DNA from: Planctomycetota bacterium
GTDB lineage: Bacteria; Planctomycetota; Planctomycetia; Planctomycetales; Planctomycetaceae
NCBI GenBank assembly: GCA_014584345.1
Contig: JACTNB010000013.1
Location: 186,001-250,000 of the forward strand
Direction of reading: 5' to 3'
DNA length: 64,000 nt
The translations under genes were made by a program, and so were the position numbers. Position 1 is the stretch's first letter. Each line of letters starts with the position of its first letter. The notes beneath the pieces are model-generated. The model made no database searches. It was not told where the DNA came from and saw only the letters and a program-made list of their open reading frames with translations. Positions 17,363-24,700 of the stretch are shown here, piece after piece.

Positions 17363-18883
17363 CTAGGGCCGGGGGCGACCGAAGTATTTCTCGACAATCC
17401 ACCCGGGTTGATGAGCATCCGGTTGACGGGCCTGGCCCGTCAAGTCGATCTCACGCGGTTTCGGATTCCGGCTGGTCAACGTCTGTTGATCTCCGGCCGA
17501 CTGTTGCTCAGCCTCCAGCAGCCGCCACATCCCGGCCAACCGTTCCGCCTGCTCGGGGAGTTCCGCCAGGTTCACGCGTTCCCCTGGATCCGTTTCCAGA
17601 TCGAACAATTGCCGGTGGTTGATTTGAGGATAAACGATCAATTTCCAGCGCCCCTGGCGCACGGAGCGCTGGGTTTCCATGTAGGGGAGAAACACGGTCT
17701 CCCGGACGGAACCCGTTCCTCCCCGCCAGATGGCTGACAGGTCGAAACCGGCCAGATCGGCGGGGGGCTCCACGCCACACAACGCACAGAGAGTGGGATA
17801 GATATCGTACAGATAACTGAAGGCCTGGGTTTCCCGACCTGCGGGAATTCCTGGTCCTGTCAGGATCAGCGGGCATTTCATGCTGTGTTCATACAGGCTT
17901 TGCTTCCCCAGCAGGCCATGGCTTCCCAGGGCCAGTCCGTGATCGGCGGCATAGACCACAATCGTGTTTTGGGCATGTCCGGAGTGTGCCAGTCCCTTGA
18001 GGATACGGCCGATCTGTTCGTCCATGTGAGTGATCAGGCCGTAATATTCGCACAATTGGTCTTGCACCATTTTTTCGGGACGGGGCCACGGCGCCAGTTG
18101 TTCATCCCGAATGGTCATCCCCCCCAGATCGAAGGGATGTTGTGGTAAAAAGTTGCCCGGCAGAGGCGGGGGGGACGAATAGTACATCTCCCGATAGGCC
18201 GCGAGCGGATTGCGGGGATCGTGCGGCGCGGTAAACGAAACGTATGCGAAGAAAGGTTCCTCCGCGGGCTGCTCTTGCAGAAATTCCAGGGCCGCATCGG
18301 CAAACAACTCACTGGAGAATTTCGGGCCGATCCCACGTGCAACAACCTCTCCCTCCACAATTTCCGAGAGCGGGACCCGCGTGTGATCGCACATCCCCCC
18401 CAGGAACAGATGCTTGCCCCGGGTGAAGCTTCGCACCAGGGAAGGCTTGCCGTTGTGCCATTTCCCGGTGGCAAACGTGGTGTAGCCGTGTTGGCGCAGA
18501 AGTTCCCCCAGCGTAACCTGGCCCGTCATCTGCTGGTCCACATCCAGCCAGCGCTTGCCCGTATGCACCATGACACGGCTGGGCATGCAGACCGCGGGGC
18601 TGTTGGAACCAAAGCAGTAATTGTTCCTGAAACTGAAGCCCTGCTCGACCAGTTGGTTCAAATGCGGAGTTTTGATGTGCCTGTTTCCCCAGGCCTCCAG
18701 GGCATCGGCACGCTGATCATCCGCAAACAGAAACAGGATATTCGGCCTGGCGCCCTGCCCGGCCAGGCAGGCTTCGCTCCGCGCCAGCAGCAGGCCGCAA
18801 CAGACCAGCCACAGCCAGCGGGTACCAGGCTTCCAGGCCAGCAGCGCGAACCGAGACAATCGGGAGATCCGGGGGTATCGCAT
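17363..18883 (-). CDS. Secreted sulfatase
   Basis: A 506-residue type I sulfatase, hydrolysing sulfate esters probably of sulfated polysaccharides. The N-terminus is a signal peptide with a basic start (MRYPRISRLSRF) and a hydrophobic core to about residue 40. Metal-binding Asp55/Asp56 lie in NILFLFADDQRAD. The key motif CMPSR (Cys99-Arg103) is the CxPxR site that formylglycine-generating enzyme converts to formylglycine. Further typical segments are TFATGKWHNG, YAADHGLALGSHGLLGKQ and a C-terminal LFDLETDPGERVNL. The overall order resembles iduronate-2-sulfatase-like members; the substrate cannot be read from the sequence. No formylglycine-generating enzyme is nearby. Confidence 0.95.
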   Translation of the reverse strand: MRYPRISRLSRFALLAWKPGTRWLWLVCCGLLLARSEACLAGQGARPNILFLFADDQRADALEAWGNRHIKTPHLNQLVEQGFSFRNNYCFGSNSPAVCMPSRVMVHTGKRWLDVDQQMTGQVTLGELLRQHGYTTFATGKWHNGKPSLVRSFTRGKHLFLGGMCDHTRVPLSEIVEGEVVARGIGPKFSSELFADAALEFLQEQPAEEPFFAYVSFTAPHDPRNPLAAYREMYYSSPPPLPGNFLPQHPFDLGGMTIRDEQLAPWPRPEKMVQDQLCEYYGLITHMDEQIGRILKGLAHSGHAQNTIVVYAADHGLALGSHGLLGKQSLYEHSMKCPLILTGPGIPAGRETQAFSYLYDIYPTLCALCGVEPPADLAGFDLSAIWRGGTGSVRETVFLPYMETQRSVRQGRWKLIVYPQINHRQLFDLETDPGERVNLAELPEQAERLAGMWRLLEAEQQSAGDQQTLTSRNPKPREIDLTGQARQPDAHQPGWIVEKYFGRPRP

Positions 18884-19102
18884 GGCGTGGCTCCTGTGTG
18901 CGAAAGGTGTGCGGTCCGCGAGTTCGACCGTTGATTGTGCGGCGCGCGCGGGTCGAGTTCAAGTCGACGGGGACGACACGCCGGGTTACGGTCGAGTCTT
19001 CTCCTGAATTTCCCGAGCCCTTGCACAAAAAAATCCGCCCTGCCCCACGCGCCATCCACGGAAGGCACGTTACGGACAAGGCGGAAAAGGGACACTCACT
19101 GA

Positions 19103-19714
19103 TTATTTCGCGGCGGCGTAGCGGGTGCCGACGGCGTTCCAGTCAATCACGTTCCAGAATGCGGAAATGTAATCGGGACGGCGATTCTGATAATGGAGAT
19201 AATAGGCGTGTTCCCAGACATCCAGCCCCAGGATCGGCTGGAGGCCTTCGGACAGGGGCGTATCCTGATTGGCCGTGCTGGACAGGACCAGTTCTCCGCC
19301 GGGCTTCACGCTGAGCCAGGCCCAGCCACTTCCGAAGCGGGTTGCGGCAGCGTCGGAGAATTTCTGCTTGAACTCGCCAAAGGAACCAAACGCCTTGGCG
19401 ATGGCAGCCGCCAGTTCGCCGCCCGGTTCGCCGCCGCCATTCGGGCCCATGATGGTCCAGAACAGGCTGTGATTGGCATGTCCGCCCCCATGATTGCGGA
19501 CCGCGCCGCGGATGTCCTCGGGCACGGAGTTCAAGCCGGCCATCAGTTCCTCGACACTCTTGGAAGCCAACTCGGGATGCTTCTGGAGGGCCTCGTTCAA
19601 TTTGCTGATATACGTCTGATGATGCTTGGTATGATGAATTTCCATCGTGCGGGCATCGATGTGGGGCTCCAGGGCATCGTATGCGTACGGGAGGGCCGGT
19701 AGGGTATGAGCCAT
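19103..19714 (-). CDS. sodA: Superoxide dismutase, Mn type
   Basis: Converts superoxide to oxygen and hydrogen peroxide. The 203-residue protein starts MAHTLPALPYAYDALEP with AAAGGA seven bases before the ATG at 19714; the longer frame to 19795 is rejected. Metal ligands are carried by HHTKHHQTY, GGGHANHSLFW and DVWEHAYY. The segment STANQDTPLSEG has Gln-Asp where Mn enzymes place the active-site glutamine, and HYQNRRPDYISAFWNVIDW also matches the Mn type, so I call manganese rather than iron; cambialistic use cannot be excluded. There is no signal peptide. Confidence 0.95.
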   Translation of the reverse strand: MAHTLPALPYAYDALEPHIDARTMEIHHTKHHQTYISKLNEALQKHPELASKSVEELMAGLNSVPEDIRGAVRNHGGGHANHSLFWTIMGPNGGGEPGGELAAAIAKAFGSFGEFKQKFSDAAATRFGSGWAWLSVKPGGELVLSSTANQDTPLSEGLQPILGLDVWEHAYYLHYQNRRPDYISAFWNVIDWNAVGTRYAAAK

Positions 19715-20069
19715 GACTTGTCCTTTCATAGAGACTTGATTCGTAAAACGGATCGGCGGACCGTTGCGGGCACGGCCTCGGGCTCGATCCGGCAACAGGC
19801 AGTATGAACCGGCGAAACATCGCGCGTCCTACTCGCATTCTACCCGTTCACGGAATTCACACAACCCGCGCGGATGTCTTCCGCAAACGCGGAATTGCGG
19901 ACCTTCAGGGCCAGTTTAACCCTCTCAACTCCCCAGCCTGCCCCCTGTGCAGGGCTTGCCGACGTGGCTACGGAAAGGCGTCGCTCCGTAAAGTCGCTCT
20001 AACCGCCGGCCCGCGGTCCAGCGGGAGTGAGGCAACTGCCAGGCAGAATTCACGGGGTGCGCACTACGT
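19715..20069. other. Intergenic region between SRPBCC operon and sodA
   Basis: About 355 bases containing the leader of sodA on the minus strand and the 3' flank of the SRPBCC operon. I see no credible gene, terminator or promoter pair here. Confidence 0.5.
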
Positions 20070-20549
20070 TCACAGGACGCGTACCAGGTCGAGCAACTGG
20101 TCGAGAGCCTTGTGCCAGCCCTCGTAAAATCCCATGGAGGCGTGACTGTCGCGGTCGGCCTCCGTCCAGTGACTGGCCCGTCCCGTGTACCGTGTCCGCG
20201 TCCCTTCCTTGTCGAACGTCACCGTCAGCACGGCAAAGGGTTTTGCCGAAGGAATCCAGCCGGACACCAGGGAATCGGTGGAAACGATTTTCTGGTTCGG
20301 CACGATTTCCAGAAACACTCCGCGATGCCAGAATTCCTGACCTTCCGGGCTTTGCATGAGAGTGTCGAACCGGCCACCGGGATGTAGATCGATCTCGCAG
20401 CCGATGGTTTTCCAGGGGGCGGGTGTGAACCATTGCATCAGCAAGGCGGGTTCCGTCCAGCCTCGGAATAAAAGCTCGGGCGAGGCCTCCACGAGCCGGC
20501 TGATGTTCAGTTCCTGGGGGTGGAGAGTCGCGACGTCGTTCGTGGTCAT
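20070..20549 (-). CDS. SRPBCC (AHSA1-like) domain protein
   Basis: A 159-residue START/Bet v1-like protein of the activator-of-Hsp90-homologue group. Family marks are ISRLVEASPELLFRGWTEPA, LLMQWFTPAPWKTIGCEIDL, PGGRFDTLM and the C-terminal amphipathic helix SMGFYEGWHKALDQLLDL. These domains form a deep hydrophobic pocket, but the ligand is unknown. It begins five bases after the stop of the YCII-SRPBCC fusion gene and is the last gene of a four-gene operon. The longer in-frame start at 20753 lies inside that fusion gene and was rejected. Confidence 0.9.
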   Translation of the reverse strand: MTTNDVATLHPQELNISRLVEASPELLFRGWTEPALLMQWFTPAPWKTIGCEIDLHPGGRFDTLMQSPEGQEFWHRGVFLEIVPNQKIVSTDSLVSGWIPSAKPFAVLTVTFDKEGTRTRYTGRASHWTEADRDSHASMGFYEGWHKALDQLLDLVRVL

Positions 20550-20554
20550 CCTGT

Positions 20555-21379
20555 TTACTCTTCGGGTGTGCAATACGGTGCGCCGCTGCCTGTTTCGCAG
20601 TATTGTCTCAGGCTGTCGAGATAATGGTTCCAGCCGTCCGAGCAGATCTGGTAGCACTCGCAGTGGGGCCCCAGTCCGAAATGCTCGAACGAAAGCAGTG
20701 TCTCGTTCGGCGCGGGGGATTGGAGTCGGAACAGGAGCGATGTGCCGACCCATTCATCGGTTCGTGTGAGTCGATCGGGAACCACCAGGCGGGAGGCGAC
20801 GCACTGCCAGCAAACTTCCTCGTCGGGAACGAGCGATTCGATCCGCATGGTCTTGTGTGTGTCCCCAAACCGGAACGTGGAGTAGTCCCCTGGTTTGGTC
20901 CCGACGGTGCAAGTGGTGGTCCACCAGGCTTGCAGCCCCGCCTGCGTCGCCAGGGCGCGGTAAACCACCTCGGGGGCCGCCGCGATCCTCAACTTGCCGC
21001 GGTAATGTTCGCATGCCTTCTCTGATTGAGGCAACTCCGGCAACGGGAACAGGGGCCGAATTTCGACGGTCCCTTTTTTTGCCGGGGGGAGTCGGCTGGC
21101 AATTTCAATCGCTTCGTCGAGATGTTCGACTTCGATGATGTAATACCCGCCGAGTTGCTCGGTGGTTTCCGCGAACGGACCATCCGTGATCAGCCGCTTG
21201 CCATCGCGCACACGAATACTCGTGGCGGTATTGACCGAATACAGGGGGGAGGAGGCAATCCACTTGCCTTCCCGTGCCAACTCGTCGCAGATCCCCATCG
21301 ATTCGAGCATGCATTCGCGGCGCTCGGCTTCCGTCCAGCAGTTTTCCGCCCCGTAGATCAATAACATGTATTTCATCAA
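20555..21379 (-). CDS. YCII-SRPBCC fusion protein
   Basis: A 274-residue fusion. Residues 1-110 are a YCII-related (DGPF) domain: MKYMLLIYGAE, then TDGPFAETTEQLGGYYIIE with Asp66-Phe69, and DEAIEIASRLP. Residues 127-265 are an SRPBCC/AHSA1-like domain: KLRIAAAPEVVYRALATQ, LQAWWTTTCTVG, FRFGDTHKTMRIESL and the C-terminal SDGWNHYLDSLRQYCETG. The two domains usually occur as separate proteins; joining them suggests they act on one ligand. Its start overlaps the stop of the NTF2-like gene as ATGA, so translation is probably coupled. YCII proteins in other bacteria often neighbour ECF sigma factors, but none is present here. Confidence 0.9.
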   Translation of the reverse strand: MMKYMLLIYGAENCWTEAERRECMLESMGICDELAREGKWIASSPLYSVNTATSIRVRDGKRLITDGPFAETTEQLGGYYIIEVEHLDEAIEIASRLPPAKKGTVEIRPLFPLPELPQSEKACEHYRGKLRIAAAPEVVYRALATQAGLQAWWTTTCTVGTKPGDYSTFRFGDTHKTMRIESLVPDEEVCWQCVASRLVVPDRLTRTDEWVGTSLLFRLQSPAPNETLLSFEHFGLGPHCECYQICSDGWNHYLDSLRQYCETGSGAPYCTPEE

Positions 21380-21897
21380 TTCGTCTCCCGGGAACAGGAG
21401 GTCTCCGTGGGTTGGCCATAGTCGGGCCTGTCGACAACATCTGGATTCTTCACGTACCAGGCCTGCCCATTCAGCGGATTGAAGGGGATCGAAACATGTT
21501 CATGCAGCACTTTCCAGGCCCCCCCGATGCGGCGAAAGCCCAATGTCACGCGCATCCAGGTGGAACCACAAGGATGCTCGGCAGGCGTGGGAACAAAGTG
21601 ATGTACGCCATGCACAAACGCGACATCACCACCGGCGTGGATTACAATGTCCCGATGCTCTGACTTGAAGGTTGCGGGAAAACAGGGGAGGCACTGCTCC
21701 CAGACCTGGCGGATGTGGGCCAGGCCCACAACTTTATACGGCGGGATCGCATCGAACAGCAAGGCATTGTCCGCATAGTCCTCAAGCAGTCCGTCCAGAT
21801 CCTTCGCTTCCAAGGCCCGCGACCACTTCGCCAGCAAACGCCGCAACTCCGCGGCATCCGCCGCGTTATCGCACTTATCCGTCATCAGGTGACTCAT
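21376..21897 (-). CDS. NTF2-like (SnoaL/ketosteroid isomerase fold) protein
   Basis: A 173-residue protein of the NTF2-like superfamily. The N-terminal helices (AELRRLLAKWSRALEAKDLDG) lead to LLEDYADNALLFDAIPPYKVVG, the usual pocket-forming segment, and to WEQCLPCFPATFKSEHRDI. The strands GDVAFVHGVHHFVP and TLGFRRIGGAWKVLHEHVS complete the cone-shaped fold. Such proteins may be isomerases, dehydratases or simple binders; no catalytic dyad can be named with confidence. It sits 39 bp after the VOC gene and overlaps the next gene by ATGA, so it belongs to the same operon. Confidence 0.88.
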   Translation of the reverse strand: MSHLMTDKCDNAADAAELRRLLAKWSRALEAKDLDGLLEDYADNALLFDAIPPYKVVGLAHIRQVWEQCLPCFPATFKSEHRDIVIHAGGDVAFVHGVHHFVPTPAEHPCGSTWMRVTLGFRRIGGAWKVLHEHVSIPFNPLNGQAWYVKNPDVVDRPDYGQPTETSCSRETN

Positions 21898-21936
21898 CGG
21901 TTCGTCCTTTCGTTGGGGGAGACGGTCGGGCAGAGG

Positions 21937-22368
21937 TCATTTCGCATCACAAGGGACGACCATCACCATCCAGTCGACGCCAAAGCGGTCGGTCAACATG
22001 CCAAAACTGGGGGACCAGAACGTTGGGGCCAATGGCATATTTGCTTTGCCTCCCGCCGACAACGCCGCATAGTATCGCTGGGCCGTATCGCAGTCTGCGA
22101 CTTGAAGGGCCAGTGAAAAGCCTTGAAATCCCACCTCTGGAGTGCAGCCATCGGAAGCCAGCACCAGCGATTCCCCCACGCGGAAGGCGGAGTGCATGAC
22201 CTTGTTTTCAAAACCGGGAGGGAGGACGCCCGGCGGCGGAGGATCCGGGCTTTCACTGTAACGCATCACAGTTTCCACCTTTGCTCCGATGGCGGTTTGA
22301 TAAAACGCCAGGGCTTCGTCGCAGCGTCCACTAAAAAACAGATAGGGTTGAATCAGATTCGAATGCAT
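21937..22368 (-). CDS. VOC family protein (PhnB-like)
   Basis: A 143-residue vicinal-oxygen-chelate fold protein of the PhnB-like group. It starts MHSNLIQPYLFFSGRCDEAL with AAGGAG seven bases upstream of 22368. Family segments are ALAFYQTAIGAKVETVMRY, VMHSAFRVGESLVLASDG, LALQVADCDTAQRYYAALSA and the C-terminal FGMLTDRFGVDWMVMV. In related proteins this group often lacks a complete metal site, and I cannot assign activity. It is the first gene of the four-gene operon ending at 20070. Confidence 0.9.
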   Translation of the reverse strand: MHSNLIQPYLFFSGRCDEALAFYQTAIGAKVETVMRYSESPDPPPPGVLPPGFENKVMHSAFRVGESLVLASDGCTPEVGFQGFSLALQVADCDTAQRYYAALSAGGKANMPLAPTFWSPSFGMLTDRFGVDWMVMVVPCDAK

Positions 22369-22540
22369 CTCCGGCTCCTTGTCGCGCTGAATGAAACACT
22401 CGGCTCGAACCAGGCTTTCTGGATCGGGCCTTTTCTCAATAGTCGATTGTCGATGGCCCCGATCGACACCGGCCCGATTTTTTCGCGGATTTTTTTTCGG
22501 TTTGCATTTCGATCGCTGCCTTGACCCCGGAAACCCATTC

Positions 22541-22570
22541 TTGACAGGTGCGCATTCCCCAACTAGCATA
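22541..22570 (+). promoter_or_regulatory. Sigma70-type promoter for the HYExAFE gene
   Basis: A perfect TTGACA (22541-22546), an 18-base spacer and TAGCAT (22565-22570). The gene starts at 22618, giving a leader of about 40 bases. The -10 box matches four of six consensus positions. Confidence 0.5.
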
Positions 22571-22617
22571 AAATTGAACAAATATTCTCTGGTGTCAACC
22601 TGTGCGGTGGGAGAGCC

Positions 22618-23139
22618 ATGCTCCGTTCCAATCCCTACGATGCAGCCTTCGAGGAATATCTCCGCCAGCAGCGGGTGGCCTATGTCTCGGTGGACGAAAC
22701 CCGCCGGGCCTTACTGGCGGATGCCTCGCTGAAGTCCATGGATTTCATTGTCTATTCCGCCGACACCGCGAATTTGCTGGTGGACGTGAAGGGCCGCAAG
22801 CGTTTGCCGGGCCGCAACTGGGAAAACTGGGCCACGGTGGAAGATATCCGGGGACTATCTCAATGGGAGCAGGTTTTTGGAGCCGATTTTCGCAGTCTGC
22901 TGGTCTTTGCCTATGAAATTTCCAGCGATCCGGTCGGCGATGCCCTGGATTCCATCGTTTCCTATCGGCAAAAGCGTTATGCTTTCTATGGGGTCTGGCT
23001 GGAAGATTATCGCCGCGCCATGAAGCAGCGGTCTCTCAGTTGGCAGACGGTGTGGATCCCGGCGGCAGGGTATCGTGCCTGCCGGTTTTCGTTGGGGACC
23101 TTATGGACTGGCGCCCGGGAAGCCAGGACCTCCGCCTGA
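22618..23139 (+). CDS. HYExAFE family protein, possible nuclease-like fold
   Basis: A 173-residue cytoplasmic protein. Its N-terminus NPYDAAFEEYLRQQRVAYVSVDE matches the pattern that names the planctomycete HYExAFE family, with variant residues at the first positions. Next comes SMDFIVYSADTANLLVDVKG, in which Asp42, Asp56 and Lys58 are arranged as in PD-(D/E)xK nucleases, with Glu12 or Glu13 as a possible further ligand. The nuclease idea is my inference. GGGAGAG just before the ATG supports the start, and TTGACA lies 77 bases upstream of it. A 50-residue membrane peptide follows after 98 bp. Confidence 0.75.
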   Translation: MLRSNPYDAAFEEYLRQQRVAYVSVDETRRALLADASLKSMDFIVYSADTANLLVDVKGRKRLPGRNWENWATVEDIRGLSQWEQVFGADFRSLLVFAYEISSDPVGDALDSIVSYRQKRYAFYGVWLEDYRRAMKQRSLSWQTVWIPAAGYRACRFSLGTLWTGAREARTSA

Positions 23140-23237
23140 GCATGGCCCGGGCGCGTGAGCCCAGCGGAATGCCGGGCGCGTGGACTGTCGCGACTTCCCC
23201 CGTGTAAACAAAAATCGTCAAGAGCACAGGAAAAACC

Positions 23238-23390
23238 ATGAATGTGTTGCTAGCCATGAATTACCTGACCGTGCTGGCCCAGGCCGGGACGGGTGGTGGC
23301 GGGGGATTTCCCATGATTGATACACTGATTGTCCTGGCGGGCATTGGCGGAGCCGGGTTTGCCATCTGCCGATCCGCCAATCGCCGTTAA
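23238..23390 (+). CDS. 50-residue hydrophobic peptide
   Basis: A short frame reading MNVLLAMNYLTVLAQAGTGG, a poly-glycine run, then MIDTLIVLAGIGGAGFAICR and SANRR. It has an AGGAA site seven bases before the ATG and a hydrophobic segment followed by basic residues, which suggests a single-pass membrane peptide or small exported protein. It ends ten bases before a perfect 9-bp inverted repeat. No family recognised; the start context is the main support. Confidence 0.5.
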   Translation: MNVLLAMNYLTVLAQAGTGGGGGFPMIDTLIVLAGIGGAGFAICRSANRR

Positions 23391-23400
23391 CCCAAGGGAG

Positions 23401-23424
23401 CGAACGACGCAGGGCCGTCGTTCG
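23401..23424 (+). other. Perfect 9-bp inverted repeat after the small peptide gene
   Basis: CGAACGACG (23401-23409), loop CAGGGC, then CGTCGTTCG (23416-23424). There is no U-run after it, so it is not a standard intrinsic terminator. It could stabilise the upstream mRNA or be an operator for the ketoacyl synthase gene. Confidence 0.5.
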
Positions 23425-23488
23425 GCCTGTTGAACGGGCGAAATAAGAAACACTTCTGGACCATGTTGCGTGGGAATGCGGACCACCA

Positions 23489-24700
23489 ATGAGTGTGGTG
23501 ATTGCCGGAATTGGAATGTTGACTCCGCTGGGGCCAACACGGGAATCCAGTTGGTCGCGGCTGTGCCAGGGATGGAAGCCCGCCCCTCCCGCGTCCGTGG
23601 CGACACCCGCCGGCTGGACGATTCCTCCGGAGTGGCTAACCGGCCCCCCGGAAGGGACGCGGATGGAACAGTTGGTTCTACGGGCGGCCCGCGAAGCCCT
23701 GGCGGATGCCGGACTGACCGATCCGGCGATCTGGCAATCGCCTCGGTTCGGCTGCGTGGTGGGAACCAGCAAGGGGCCTTTGGACCTGTACCAGCGGGAA
23801 CCCGCCGCCCCGGGACCGGAGATCTCGTTTGCTCAACTCTGGCCTTCCGGTCCGTTGGCGCGACTGATCCGGGAATTGAACCTGCGCGGTCCGACCATCT
23901 GCCCGGTATCCGCCTGCGCGACGGGATTGGAAGCGGTCCTGCGAGGCGTGCGACTGATTGAACAGGGGGATTGCGACCTGGTGCTGGCGGGTAGCGTGGA
24001 TGCCTCGCTGAATCCCTTCGTGCTGCATTCGTATCGACGCCTCGGAGTGCTGGCCGACCGCCATGAACCGACGGCCGACGCCTGCAAGCCGTTTGATCGC
24101 GACCGGAGTGGCTTCGTGCTGGGCGAGGGGGCCGCGTTGTTTGTGCTGGCCCGGGCCGATGATGCCCGCCTCCCCCGCGATCGTGGATATGCGCACTGGC
24201 TGGGAGGCGCGAGCTTCGGAGATGCCGCCGGTCTGACGCAACTCGACGAATCGGGGATCCGGTTGTCCCGCCTGCTTGGCGAGTTGATAATCCAAGCAGA
24301 CAGACGGACGCAGGACGTCGACCTGTTGCATCTGCATGGAACGGGCACGACCGCAAACGACCGGGCCGAAGCCCGCGCCATGGCCTCCGTCTTCGGCCCG
24401 CCCGATCAACAGCCGTGGACCACCGCCAGCAAGGGGGCGCACGGCCATGCACTGGGAGCCGCGGGAAGTCTCGAACTGGGCTGGCTGCTGCTCTCCTTGC
24501 GGGATGGCGTGATTCCACCTGTCTGGAACTTGCGTCACCAGGATCCGGCTTGCCCCCTGCGCGCCGTGCGGGAACGGTGTCACGCGCACGCAGCGCGGAC
24601 AGGCCTGAAGGTCTCGCTCGGCTTCGGCGGGCATCAGGTCGCCTGCCTGGTGGAGCGGGGATCGCGGCCGGCTCAGGCCAGGATCTTATCCACCACGTGA
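23489..24700 (+). CDS. Beta-ketoacyl-ACP synthase (FabF-like)
   Basis: A 403-residue thiolase-fold condensing enzyme. The catalytic set is complete: Cys143 in PVSACATGLEAV, His283 in HLHGTGTTAND and the KGAHGHALGAAG block (Lys315, His320). The substrate-gating segment CKPFDRDRSGFVLGEGAALF is also FabF-like. Compared with housekeeping KAS II it is diverged in the first 120 residues, and no acyl carrier protein, ketoreductase or malonyl transferase gene is adjacent, so a role in a specialised lipid is possible. Its 3' end overlaps the oppositely oriented DUF1501 gene by 28 bp. The start at 23489 has only a weak ribosome site. Confidence 0.88.
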   Translation: MSVVIAGIGMLTPLGPTRESSWSRLCQGWKPAPPASVATPAGWTIPPEWLTGPPEGTRMEQLVLRAAREALADAGLTDPAIWQSPRFGCVVGTSKGPLDLYQREPAAPGPEISFAQLWPSGPLARLIRELNLRGPTICPVSACATGLEAVLRGVRLIEQGDCDLVLAGSVDASLNPFVLHSYRRLGVLADRHEPTADACKPFDRDRSGFVLGEGAALFVLARADDARLPRDRGYAHWLGGASFGDAAGLTQLDESGIRLSRLLGELIIQADRRTQDVDLLHLHGTGTTANDRAEARAMASVFGPPDQQPWTTASKGAHGHALGAAGSLELGWLLLSLRDGVIPPVWNLRHQDPACPLRAVRERCHAHAARTGLKVSLGFGGHQVACLVERGSRPAQARILSTT

